Assembly: GCA_904420265.1 (NCBI GenBank)
Contig: CAJFUU010000250.1
Span: 1 to 7,238, forward strand
Source of the DNA: an uncultured Clostridia bacterium
GTDB taxonomy: Bacteria > Bacillota > Clostridia > Christensenellales > Aristaeellaceae
Length of the DNA: 7,238 bases
Reading direction: 5' to 3'
Shown here: positions 1 through 5,832 of the stretch, one piece after another
How the letters are laid out: every line of letters starts with the position of its first letter
How positions within the stretch are numbered: position 1 is the stretch's first letter
Made by a program: the position numbers and the translations under genes
Notes under the pieces: generated by a model
Told to the model about the DNA's origin: nothing
The model's input: only the letters and a program-made list of their open reading frames with translations
The model's database searches: none

Positions 1-4
1 CGCG

Positions 5-62
5 CGGACTGGAGTTCGGATAGAGAGCACTGCTGGAAGGTTCTGCACGATCTTCAACGCGC
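5..62. repeat. 58-bp direct repeat, copy 1
   Basis: This segment recurs at 155-212, exactly 150 bp downstream, with 51 of 58 bases identical by hand alignment. The shared core GGAGTTCGGATAGAGAGC is at 11-28 and 161-178. The copies may be part of a tandem array of period 150 that continues left of the window. The sequence between them (63-154) is not recognised. Plus-strand frame 1 is open from base 1 to a TGA at 139-141, and because 150 is a multiple of three both copies read alike in that frame. No start or known motif supports coding. Confidence 0.8.
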
Positions 63-154
63 ATCGTCCGCGCGGAAGAGGAAATCTTCAATATCCGCCA
101 GTGAAGCGGCGGCGGTAACGGCGTTGCCCGTATCCGCATGAACGCCGCCTTGCA

Positions 155-212
155 CGGACCGGAGTTCGGATAGAGAGCGCTGCCGGAAGGTTTTGCGCAA
201 TCTGCAACGCGC
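155..212. repeat. 58-bp direct repeat, copy 2
   Basis: This is the second copy of the repeat at 5-62. It ends about 40 bp before the start codon of the dehydrogenase gene, so it lies in or next to that gene's promoter region. I could not find a convincing -35/-10 pair between it and the gene. Confidence 0.8.
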
Positions 213-240
213 CGCGAAACCATCAATCAATCTGTATTGC

Positions 241-246
241 AGGAGG
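241..246 (+). promoter_or_regulatory. Ribosome binding site of the dehydrogenase
   Basis: A perfect AGGAGG stands eight bases before the ATG at 255. It decides the start: the frame is also open upstream from a TTG at 237, but that codon has no ribosome binding site and would put this AGGAGG inside the coding region. Confidence 0.85.
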
Positions 247-254
247 AAAGCCCC

Positions 255-1292
255 ATGAAGGATACTATGTTGGCCGCCGTCGTCACGCCCGAGCGCACGC
301 TGGAGGTGCGCTCAGTGCCCGTTCCGCAATTTGGTCCCTACGAGGCGTTGGTGGCCATGCGTTTTGGCGCCACCTGCGCCGGTACGGATCAGCGCATCAT
401 CGACCATGGCCATCCACGCGCGCTGCGCTACCCGGGCATTCTTGGCCATGAAAGCGTCGGGAGGGTCGTCGCCGTGGGCGAAAAAGTAACCTCCTTTTCC
501 GTAGGCGACCTCATTACCCGCGTGGGCGCGCCGGAAACGCAAGCCGTTTCCGCCATCCATGGCGGTTTCGCCCAATACGGCGTGGCCCGGGATTGGCAAG
601 CCATGCAGCGCGACGGCCTGGACGAAGGGCTTTGGCAAAAGGCGCGCGTCAATAAAGTCGTGCCGGGCGACATCCCCGAACGCGTTGCGCCGATGATCAT
701 TACCTGGCGGGAAACGCTCAGCTACGCGCAACGCTTCGGCGTGGAAAAAGGCATGCAGGTGCTCGTGGCGGGTTCGGGCGCGAACGCGCTGGCGTTTGTC
801 TGCCACTGCGTCTATGCCGGGGCGCGTGTGGTGTCGCTTGGCAGTCCTGCGCGCGAGGCGCTCTTTCGCCGCGCCGGGGCGCAGGAATACGTCGACTATC
901 ACGCCGCGGATATTCCCGCGCGTTTGCGCGCCCTTTTCCCCGACGGCATCGACCGCATGATCGACGCCATCGGCTACCCGCAAAACGCGAATCTCGCTCT
1001 GCCTCTTTTCAAGCAGGACGCCTGTCTGGGAGTGTATGGTTGGCACGCGCGGCGCGAATACGGCCTGAACCCTTTCCTGGCCGCGCACAGTTTCCGCGTC
1101 TACTGCGACGGCTACGACGAGCCGGAAACGCATGACGAGGTCATCCGCCGCATTCGCGAGGGCGCGTTGGACGCTTCTCTTTTCTATGACATGGATGCGC
1201 CGGTGCCCTTGGAAAATATCGCCGGCGCTTATGCCGACCTGCGCGCGCGCCGCGCGGTAAAATATCTCGTTGATTTGCGCGCGGAGCCCTGA
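255..1292 (+). CDS. Zinc-type medium-chain alcohol/polyol dehydrogenase family protein
   Basis: This 345-residue protein belongs to the zinc-binding medium-chain dehydrogenase/reductase superfamily, cytosolic enzymes that oxidise alcohols or polyols with NAD(P). The N-terminal GroES-like domain (about 1-150) carries CAGTD with Cys41 and the signature GHE with His65-Glu66, matching the catalytic zinc ligands. The Rossmann domain (about 150-290) has the nucleotide-binding GSGANA at 173-178. The four-cysteine lobe that binds structural zinc in many family members is absent: residues 86-104 contain no cysteine. The length of about 345 is normal. The start is fixed by AGGAGG eight bases upstream. 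It appears to be transcribed alone; downstream is a repeat array rather than a partner gene. The substrate cannot be inferred. It might equally be a threonine-, sorbitol- or glucose-dehydrogenase-like enzyme. Confidence 0.88.
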   Translation: MKDTMLAAVVTPERTLEVRSVPVPQFGPYEALVAMRFGATCAGTDQRIIDHGHPRALRYPGILGHESVGRVVAVGEKVTSFSVGDLITRVGAPETQAVSAIHGGFAQYGVARDWQAMQRDGLDEGLWQKARVNKVVPGDIPERVAPMIITWRETLSYAQRFGVEKGMQVLVAGSGANALAFVCHCVYAGARVVSLGSPAREALFRRAGAQEYVDYHAADIPARLRALFPDGIDRMIDAIGYPQNANLALPLFKQDACLGVYGWHARREYGLNPFLAAHSFRVYCDGYDEPETHDEVIRRIREGALDASLFYDMDAPVPLENIAGAYADLRARRAVKYLVDLRAEP

Positions 1293-1294
1293 CC

Positions 1295-1332
1295 CGTATC
1301 CTGCGCTGTGACAACGCGCCGTTGTTTGCAGG
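1295..1332 (+). repeat. Partial, diverged repeat unit at the left edge of the 172-bp array
   Basis: Bases 1295-1325 match 1983-2013 (the end of unit 4) at 24 of 31 positions without gaps. The offset is exactly 688 bases, or four repeat periods. The shared pieces include TGCGCTGTG and CCGTTGT. The segment begins three bases after the dehydrogenase stop codon, so the array appears to abut the gene directly. Confidence 0.6.
1311..1325 (+). terminator. Short hairpin after the dehydrogenase, weak terminator candidate
   Basis: ACAACG-CGC-CGTTGT forms a perfect 6-bp stem with a 3-base loop, 18 bases after the stop codon. Flanking CTGC (1301-1304) and GCAG (1328-1331) could add outer pairs. Only two further T residues follow, so it is at best a weak intrinsic terminator, and readthrough into the repeat array is possible. 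Confidence 0.3.
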
Positions 1333-1353
1333 CCCTCCGCGCCAAAGCTAACG

Positions 1354-1384
1354 GCGCGTCGTTTTGCCCGCGCAAACGACGCGC
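1354..1384 (+). other. Stem-loop 1 of the repeat (unit 1 copy)
   Basis: GCGCGTCGTTT (1354-1364) pairs perfectly with AAACGACGCGC (1374-1384) around a 9-base loop. Equivalent hairpins are at 1525-1555 (11 pairs, one G-U), 1698-1728 (11 pairs, two G-U) and 1870-1902 (10 pairs, four G-U, one mismatch). No T-run follows, so it is not a simple terminator. Confidence 0.7.
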
Positions 1385-1431
1385 GCTGCGGGTCATTGGA
1401 ATTGCTATAGATCTCTTGTCTGGCGAATGCC

Positions 1432-1470
1432 GGCGGCGCATTGTTCTGTGTGCAAACGCGATGCGTCGCC
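1432..1470 (+). other. Stem-loop 2 of the repeat (unit 1 copy)
   Basis: GGCGGCGCATTG (1432-1443) can pair along its whole length with CGATGCGTCGCC (1459-1470), giving ten Watson-Crick and two G-U pairs around a 15-base loop. Unit 3 (1776-1814) keeps 11 of 12 pairs with the same loop length. A solitary related hairpin is at 2663-2695. A competing hairpin, AATGC with GCATT (1426-1442), is also possible. Confidence 0.6.
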
Positions 1471-1504
1471 TCACCGCTCCTTCCATGTGCATGCGCTGTT
1501 GAAT

Positions 1505-1676
1505 CCCTCGCGGCAAAACCAACGGCGCGTCGTTTTGCGCGCGCAAGCGACGCGCACTGTTGGTCATTGGAATTGCAATAGGCTCTCGCCCGCCGGACAC
1601 CAGCGGCGCATTGCCCTGTGTATATAAGTTCGATGCGTTGCCTCACTGCTCCTTCCATGTATATGCGCTGTTGAAT
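1505..1676 (+). repeat. 172-bp tandem repeat, unit 2 (type B)
   Basis: Type B units (2 and 4) carry a different middle section with CGCCCGCCGGAC and CCAGCGGCGCATTGCCCTG, in place of the type A middle. The ends, the stem-loop 1 arms and the right arm of stem-loop 2 still resemble type A. Stem-loop 1 is at 1525-1555. Stem-loop 2 is at about 1602-1642, with a 17-base loop. Confidence 0.93.
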
Positions 1677-1848
1677 CCCTCCGTACCAAAGCTAACGGCG
1701 CGTTGTTTTGCGCGCGCAAGCGACGCGCGCTGTTGGTCATTGGAATTGCTATAGATCTCTTGTCTGGCGAATGCCGGCGGCGTATTGTTCTGTGTGCAAA
1801 CGCGTTGCGTCGTCTCACCGCTCCTTCCATGTGCATGCGCTGTTGAAT
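1677..1848 (+). repeat. 172-bp tandem repeat, unit 3 (type A)
   Basis: This unit is a near copy of unit 1, with ten differences by hand count, mostly C/T or G/A. Stem-loop 1 is at 1698-1728 and stem-loop 2 at 1776-1814. Most stem differences from unit 1 convert a Watson-Crick pair into G-U in the plus-strand RNA. Confidence 0.93.
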
Positions 1849-2020
1849 CCCTCCGCGCCAAAGCTAACAGTGCGTCGTTTTGCCCGCGCGTATGTGACGT
1901 GCGCTGCTGGTCATTCGAATTGCACAATAGGCCCCTGCCCGCCGGACGCCAGCGGCGCATTGCCCTGTGTATAAGCGCGATGCGTGTCATGCGCTGTGCA
2001 TCCGCACCGTTGTGCGGGCG
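1849..2020 (+). repeat. 172-bp tandem repeat, unit 4 (type B, diverged 3' end)
   Basis: The first two thirds match unit 2, including CCAGCGGCGCATTGCCCTG. The last ~40 bases lack the CTCCTTCCATGT segment of the other units and instead match the partial unit at 1295-1325. Stem-loop 1 (1870-1902) has a 2-base insertion in the loop and several changed stem bases. Stem-loop 2 has lost pairing at its base. The unit runs into a terminator-like hairpin. Confidence 0.88.
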
Positions 2021-2033
2021 TTTTGATGTTTTT
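2002..2033 (+). terminator. Terminator-like hairpin at the right end of the array
   Basis: CCGCAC-CGTT-GTGCGG (2002-2017) is a perfect 6-bp stem with a 4-base loop. After GCG comes TTTT (2021-2024), and then a second run of five T (2029-2033). The stem is short and the T-tract is offset and broken, so this is a plausible but not strong intrinsic terminator. It would end a plus-strand transcript crossing the array, either the dehydrogenase mRNA or a separate RNA. Confidence 0.45.
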
Positions 2034-2255
2034 GCAGGATACGCTTGTTGGGGCAAAATGAACCGGAGTTTGCCTCTATTTGCCCACACGGCGGAAACAG
2101 GAAAAACAAAAATCTGCCAGGACCTGTACGGCACGAAAAGCCCAGGCAATGACCCGTCGCCCGTGCGGCAGGAATCTTCGCGAACGCAATACAGTCTGTC
2201 CGAAAGCCGCAACATTTTCCAAAAACGGGGAAAAGCCAAAAGGGTAACGCATATC
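2034..2255. other. Intergenic stretch with no recognised feature
   Basis: Open frames cross this stretch on both strands, but none has a convincing ribosome binding site or a recognisable motif. The minus-strand frames run on into the repeat array, which makes them unlikely to be genes. Confidence 0.5.
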
Positions 2256-2469
2256 ATGGTGAAAAAATATGCAGTGCTTTTTGGTGGAAGGAAATGCTGT
2301 CATCGGTTATGCCGCCAGCACGAGCAGCGGACAAACGACCATGGGCGTATGAAATATTGAAGACGAAGCGACGCAGAACAACCCTGCCCGGTTTATCGAG
2401 GTCTTTGTAAACAGTCTCAATAGCCTCCGAGGAACGCTACCCTTCCGCAATGTCACGACGCCGGGTTAA
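2256..2469 (+). pseudogene. Possible decayed small gene, about 70 codons
   Basis: From ATG at 2256, with AAAAGGG 11 bases upstream as a possible ribosome binding site, the reading begins MVKKYAVL. In the T-run at 2278-2282 the protein-like frame shifts by one base and continues VEGNAVIGYAASTSSGQTTM-GV to a TGA at 2350-2352. It then stays open as NIEDEATQNNPARFIEVF and on to a TAA at 2467. Removing one T and reading the TGA as a former TGG would restore a 70-residue protein. I do not recognise the family. The damage could be real decay, a sequencing error, or chance open frames. TGA is used as a normal stop by the dehydrogenase and lon, so recoding is unlikely. Confidence 0.3.
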
Positions 2470-2717
2470 TATCGCTTTTCCCTCCCCCGCGGTGAACGGC
2501 AATGCAACTTCTCAGGCGATGCGCCGTGGCGCGCAGGCATTCCATGCGCTGCCCCGTGGGCGGCGCTTCATCCCCCAAGCGGGCCTGCCGGAGCGTGGGT
2601 GCGTTCCTCCAACGCAAATTTGTATTCTCCATCTGTCCCTCCTGCCTGAATCTCCTTTCATGGGCGCATTGCCCTGCATGGGCGACCAATGCGCCGTCTA
2701 CGTCTTTGTGGCATAAC
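2470..2717. other. Intergenic stretch without a supported gene
   Basis: Short open frames lie here on both strands, but none has a family-like motif or a good ribosome binding site. The only structure noted is the inverted repeat at 2663-2695. Confidence 0.5.
2663..2695 (+). repeat. Solitary stem-loop related to repeat stem-loop 2
   Basis: GGCGCATTG (2663-2671) pairs perfectly with CAATGCGCC (2687-2695) around a 15-base loop. The first 14 bases, GGCGCATTGCCCTG, are identical to parts of units 2 (1605-1618) and 4 (1954-1967). The loop length equals that of stem-loop 2 in units 1, 3 and 4. The right arm differs from the units, yet pairs better with the left arm. Confidence 0.55.
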
Positions 2718-2744
2718 AAAAAGGCCGGCGTTTAAACGCCGGCC
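2718..2744 (-). terminator. Intrinsic terminator of the XRE regulator gene
   Basis: Bases 2723-2744 are a perfect 22-bp palindrome with arms GGCCGGCGTTT/AAACGCCGGCC. On the minus strand it is followed directly by TTTTT (2722-2718). It lies 82 bases after the regulator stop codon. There is no T-run on the other side, so it acts in one direction. Confidence 0.88.
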
Positions 2745-2826
2745 GTAAAAGAGCGATACAGATAGTAAAAGAAGTTTCGTGCTGCGAGCATTTGCATATT
2801 CGGCAGGTTTTCGGGCGTGTTTGCAT

Positions 2827-3147
2827 TTAGGGCTCCTGGGGAGCGTCGTGTTCCCGCAGTACGTTGACGATGTCGTTCAGAAGCGCGCGGCTGTACTCCG
2901 AGAGATAGGCCTCCGAGGGGAACGGCCCGCGCGTGACCACCAGCGAATCCTGCAAAATTGCGTCCATGGACACGCCCAGAGCATTGGCGATGCTTACCAG
3001 CGTTTCCAGGCTGGCCTTGCGCGAACCGCGCTCGATGTGTCCATAAAACGGCAGGGAAATTCCCGTCTTCTCCGCCGCGGCCTTTTGTGTCAATCCCATC
3101 AGTTTCCGCTGCTTGCGGATTCTCTGCCCCATCCTTACATAATCCAT
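2827..3147 (-). CDS. XRE-family helix-turn-helix transcriptional regulator
   Basis: This 106-residue DNA-binding protein has an N-terminal Cro/C1-type helix-turn-helix domain (about 7-65). It shows the family pattern GQRIRKQRKLMGLTQ, then AAAEKTGIS, the recognition helix around 31-39, and the E-R-G-S and LVSIANALGVSMD segments. The tail (66-106) is short and mostly polar, with no sensor domain seen. I chose the ATG at 3147 because AAGGAA lies seven bases upstream; the frame is open further, to 3210, but that extension has no ribosome binding site and does not fit the family. It is a single-gene unit with its own promoter and terminator, divergent from lon. Autoregulation is common for such proteins, and control of lon is possible, but no operator is proven. 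Confidence 0.88.
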   Translation of the reverse strand: MDYVRMGQRIRKQRKLMGLTQKAAAEKTGISLPFYGHIERGSRKASLETLVSIANALGVSMDAILQDSLVVTRGPFPSEAYLSEYSRALLNDIVNVLREHDAPQEP

Positions 3148-3236
3148 TTGTAAATTCCTTTCCGCCGCCTTTGGGCAACGATCCGTAATCCTGAAGCAGC
3201 ATATGAACAAAAACGCCTGCTTCGCTTATGAACGCT

Positions 3237-3265
3237 ATTATACACTATATGGCCGGTTTTGGCAA
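3237..3265 (-). promoter_or_regulatory. Promoter of the XRE regulator gene
   Basis: On the minus strand, TTGCCA (3265-3260) and TATAAT (3242-3237) are separated by 17 bases, an almost ideal housekeeping-sigma promoter. It would give a leader of roughly 80 bases before the ATG at 3147. Confidence 0.8.
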
Positions 3266-3323
3266 GAACAAGGAACGTCCCAAAACTTGTCAGTTTCATC
3301 CAAATTTGCAAGCGTAGTCCGTT

Positions 3324-3352
3324 CGTTTTTCCTTTTTTTCGGGGAAAAAACG
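3324..3352. other. AT-rich inverted repeat between the divergent promoters
   Basis: CGTTTTTCC (3324-3332) is nearly complementary to GGAAAAAACG (3343-3352), with one bulged A. It lies upstream of both the lon and regulator promoters and outside both transcripts, so any role would be at the DNA level (bending or protein binding). It may be fortuitous. Confidence 0.3.
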
Positions 3353-3405
3353 CGCGTTTCACCAGTTCTGGGCAGGGAAGCAAGAAAACACCATGGCGCC
3401 GCCTC

Positions 3406-3433
3406 TTGATTCTTAACGGTATGTCTGTATAAT
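3406..3433 (+). promoter_or_regulatory. Promoter of the lon operon
   Basis: TTGATT (3406-3411) and a consensus TATAAT (3428-3433) are 16 bases apart. Transcription would start near 3440, leaving a leader of only about 20-25 bases before the lon start. I saw no CIRCE element or CtsR-type heptad repeat near it, so classical heat-shock control is not evident. Confidence 0.8.
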
Positions 3434-3462
3434 AATTGTATCAACCGCAAAGGACGTGTACC

Positions 3463-5832
3463 GTGAGCAAGACCATTGAAAATCAGGCCCATGCGGGCGT
3501 TTTGCCGCTTTTGCCCCTGCGCGGGCTGCTTGCCTTCCCCAACACCGTGTTGACCCTTGACCTGGGGCGAAGCCGTTCTGTGGCAGCGCTGGAAAGCGCC
3601 CTGGAAGGCGATAAGCGCCTTTTTGTCGTGGCGCAGCGGGATGCGGGCGTGGAATCGCCGCATTTGGAAGACATGCATACTGTGGGCACGGTGGTGGGCG
3701 TCAAGCAGGTGTTGCGCCTGCCGGACGACAGCGTGCGCGTGCTGGTGGAAGGCCAGTGCCGCGCCATTTTGCTGGGCGTGGAGGAGCGCGGCGACATGCA
3801 GCGCGCCGAGGTGATGGTGCTTGACCAGCGCCCTGAAGACGCTTCCGAGGAAGAAACGCTTGCGCGCAAGGCCATGATGCGCGCCATTCGCGAAGCCGCC
3901 TTCCGCCTGGAAGCGGCGCGCGCAGAGCGCATGTCCAGCGAATTGCGCCAGCAGATTCGCGGCGAAAAGCGCGCCGACGCGTTGTGCGACGTGGTGGCGG
4001 CAAACCTGCTGGACAATGTGGAGGACAAACAGGCTGTGCTCGAGTGCATGGCCCTGCAGCGGCGCATGGAAACGCTGCTGGTCATGCTCGGCAACGAATT
4101 GAAAATCACGCGCCTGCAGGAGAAAATCCAGGCCCAGGTGCGCGAAAATATTGACAAGTCCAACCATGAATACTACCTGCGCGAGCAAATCCACGTCATC
4201 CAGGAGGAACTCGGCGAAGACGAAGACGAGGAGTTGCGCGCCCTGCGCGAGTGCCTTCGCGTTTCCAAAATCGCCGGCGAGGCGCGCGAGCGCACGGAAA
4301 AAGAGTTGGCCCGCCTGGCGCGCACATCCATACACGCGCCCGAAAGCGCCGTTTTGGAAACCTATATCGAAACCATGCTCGACCTGCCCTGGGGCGTGAA
4401 AACCGGCGGGAAAATTGACCTGCAGCGCGCCCGCCGCGTTCTGGATAAAGATCACTACGGCATGCGCGAAATCAAGGACCGGCTGCTGGAATACCTGGCC
4501 GTTCTGCAGCGCAAGGGCGACCTGAAAAGCCCCATCCTCTGCCTGGTCGGCCCGCCCGGCGTGGGCAAAACGTCCATCGCCCGCTCGGTAGCCCGGGCCC
4601 TGGGGCGCAAGTTCGCGCAGATGTCGCTGGGCGGCGTGCATGACGAGGCCGAAATCCGCGGCCACCGGCGCACGTATGTCGGCGCGATGCCGGGACGGCT
4701 GATTTCCGCCATCCGCCACTGCGGCGCCATGGACCCCGTGTTTCTGCTTGACGAAGTGGATAAAGTGGCGCGCGACGCGCGCTCGGACCCGGCGGCGGCG
4801 CTTCTGGAGGCGCTTGACCCGGCGCAAAACAGCGCCTTCCGCGACCATTATATCGAAGCCCCGTTTGACCTTTCGAACGTGCTGTTCATTACCACGGCCA
4901 ACACCACCGATACCATTGACCGCGCTTTGCTCGACCGCATGGAGGTCATTGAGGTGCCCAGCTATACGCTGGAAGAAAAAGTGGCGATCGCCAAAAAGTA
5001 TCTGCTGCCCAAGCAGCGCGAAACCCACGGTTTGGACCGCGCCGCGCTCAGGGTGAGCGACAAGGCGCTGCGCGCCATCATTGAAGACTATACGCGCGAA
5101 GCCGGCGTGCGCGAACTGGAGCGCGCCATCGCCCGCGTTTGCCGCCGCGCAGTGCTCGCTTTGCAGCAGGATAGCTCCCTTGCCTGCGTGCGCGTGGGGC
5201 CCGAGGATTTGCACGCGCTGTTGGGCGCGGCCCATGGTTCGCATCGAAACGGCGCCGGAGCGGCGCGCGTCGGCCGCGTCAACGGCCTGGCCTGGACCAG
5301 CGTCGGCGGCGAGGTGATGCCCGTGGAAGCGCTCGTGCTTGACGGCAAGGGCGAAATCAAGCTGACCGGCAAACTGGGCGAAGTCATGCGCGAATCGGCG
5401 CAGATTGCCCTCAGCGTGGTGCGCGCCCGCCTGCGCGATTACGGCGTGGCGGCGGACTTCCTTGAGAAGCACGATTTGCACGTGCACGTTCCCGAAGGCG
5501 CGGTGCCCAAGGACGGCCCCTCGGCGGGCGTGGCGCTGGCCTGCGCCATGCTTTCGGCGGTTGCCGGCCTTCCTGCGCGCGCGGACGTGGCCATGACCGG
5601 CGAAATTACGCTGCTTGGCGACGTGTTGCCCATCGGCGGCGTGCGCGAAAAGCTGCTGGCCGCCTACCGCGTGGGCATTACGGATATACTTCTGCCGCGC
5701 GAAAACGAGCGCGACCTGGAAAAAATCGACGCTGGAATCCTGCAAAAGCTGCACATTACTTTCCTGGATGGCGTGGACGACGCCATTGCCCTGGTGCTGC
5801 CGGCGCGTCGGGAAATGATGGTGGCCGTATGA
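3463..5832 (+). CDS. lon: ATP-dependent protease Lon (LonA type)
   Basis: Lon is a cytosolic hexameric AAA+ serine protease that unfolds and degrades misfolded and selected regulatory proteins. This copy has 789 residues, normal for LonA. The domains run in the standard order: the N-terminal substrate-binding domain (about 12-200, beginning LPLLPLRGLLAFPN), a helical region with NHEYYLREQ, and the AAA+ module with Walker A GPPGVGKT at 363-370 and Walker B LLDE ending at Asp430-Glu431. The protease domain has the catalytic Ser687 in PKDGPSAG and Lys730 in GGVREK; their 43-residue spacing equals that of Escherichia coli Lon (679/722). The start is a GTG, preceded by AAAGGA eight bases upstream; an in-frame TTG at 3436 lies at the predicted transcription start and is rejected. 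The stop overlaps the start of ysxC. It looks intact and functional. Confidence 0.98.
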   Translation: MSKTIENQAHAGVLPLLPLRGLLAFPNTVLTLDLGRSRSVAALESALEGDKRLFVVAQRDAGVESPHLEDMHTVGTVVGVKQVLRLPDDSVRVLVEGQCRAILLGVEERGDMQRAEVMVLDQRPEDASEEETLARKAMMRAIREAAFRLEAARAERMSSELRQQIRGEKRADALCDVVAANLLDNVEDKQAVLECMALQRRMETLLVMLGNELKITRLQEKIQAQVRENIDKSNHEYYLREQIHVIQEELGEDEDEELRALRECLRVSKIAGEARERTEKELARLARTSIHAPESAVLETYIETMLDLPWGVKTGGKIDLQRARRVLDKDHYGMREIKDRLLEYLAVLQRKGDLKSPILCLVGPPGVGKTSIARSVARALGRKFAQMSLGGVHDEAEIRGHRRTYVGAMPGRLISAIRHCGAMDPVFLLDEVDKVARDARSDPAAALLEALDPAQNSAFRDHYIEAPFDLSNVLFITTANTTDTIDRALLDRMEVIEVPSYTLEEKVAIAKKYLLPKQRETHGLDRAALRVSDKALRAIIEDYTREAGVRELERAIARVCRRAVLALQQDSSLACVRVGPEDLHALLGAAHGSHRNGAGAARVGRVNGLAWTSVGGEVMPVEALVLDGKGEIKLTGKLGEVMRESAQIALSVVRARLRDYGVAADFLEKHDLHVHVPEGAVPKDGPSAGVALACAMLSAVAGLPARADVAMTGEITLLGDVLPIGGVREKLLAAYRVGITDILLPRENERDLEKIDAGILQKLHITFLDGVDDAIALVLPARREMMVAV

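Larger units (their letters stand above)
1333..1504 (+). repeat. 172-bp tandem repeat, unit 1 (type A)
   Basis: This is the first of four units of exactly 172 bp (starts at 1333, 1505, 1677 and 1849). Units 1 and 3 are type A: they share the central stretch with GCTATAGATCTCTTGTCTGG and agree at about 162 of 172 positions. Each unit contains stem-loop 1 (here 1354-1384), a variable middle, stem-loop 2 (here 1432-1470), and a 3' segment with CTCCTTCCATGT and GCGCTGTTGAAT. Because 172 is one more than a multiple of three, the reading frame changes at every unit, which argues against coding. Confidence 0.93.

Noticed and set aside
312..1658. A 448-codon open frame on the minus strand
   Set aside because: It is antisense to nearly all of the dehydrogenase and runs into the repeat array. 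The product is rich in Arg, Ala and His with no family motif, as expected from the complement of GC-rich coding DNA.
1354..1902. Stem-loop 1 copies as a series of intrinsic terminators
   Set aside because: Stable GC-rich stems are present, but none is followed by a T-run on either strand.
1333..2020. CRISPR array
   Set aside because: The units are 172 bp with no alternation of short identical repeats and unique spacers, and no cas genes are present.
1229..2257. Several minus- and plus-strand open frames across the array that encode similar repeated peptides
   Set aside because: The same peptide segments appear in different frames because the 172-bp period shifts frame at each unit. No frame has a good ribosome binding site. 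They are translations of repeat DNA and are likely to be mis-called as hypothetical proteins.
2350..2352. TGA as a recoded tryptophan or selenocysteine codon
   Set aside because: TGA is the normal stop of the dehydrogenase and of lon. No selenocysteine-type hairpin follows, and the frame is already broken upstream.
2453..2719. Overlapping 88-codon open frames on both strands
   Set aside because: They lack ribosome binding sites and recognisable motifs, and they cover one another almost exactly. This is typical of chance frames in GC-rich intergenic DNA.
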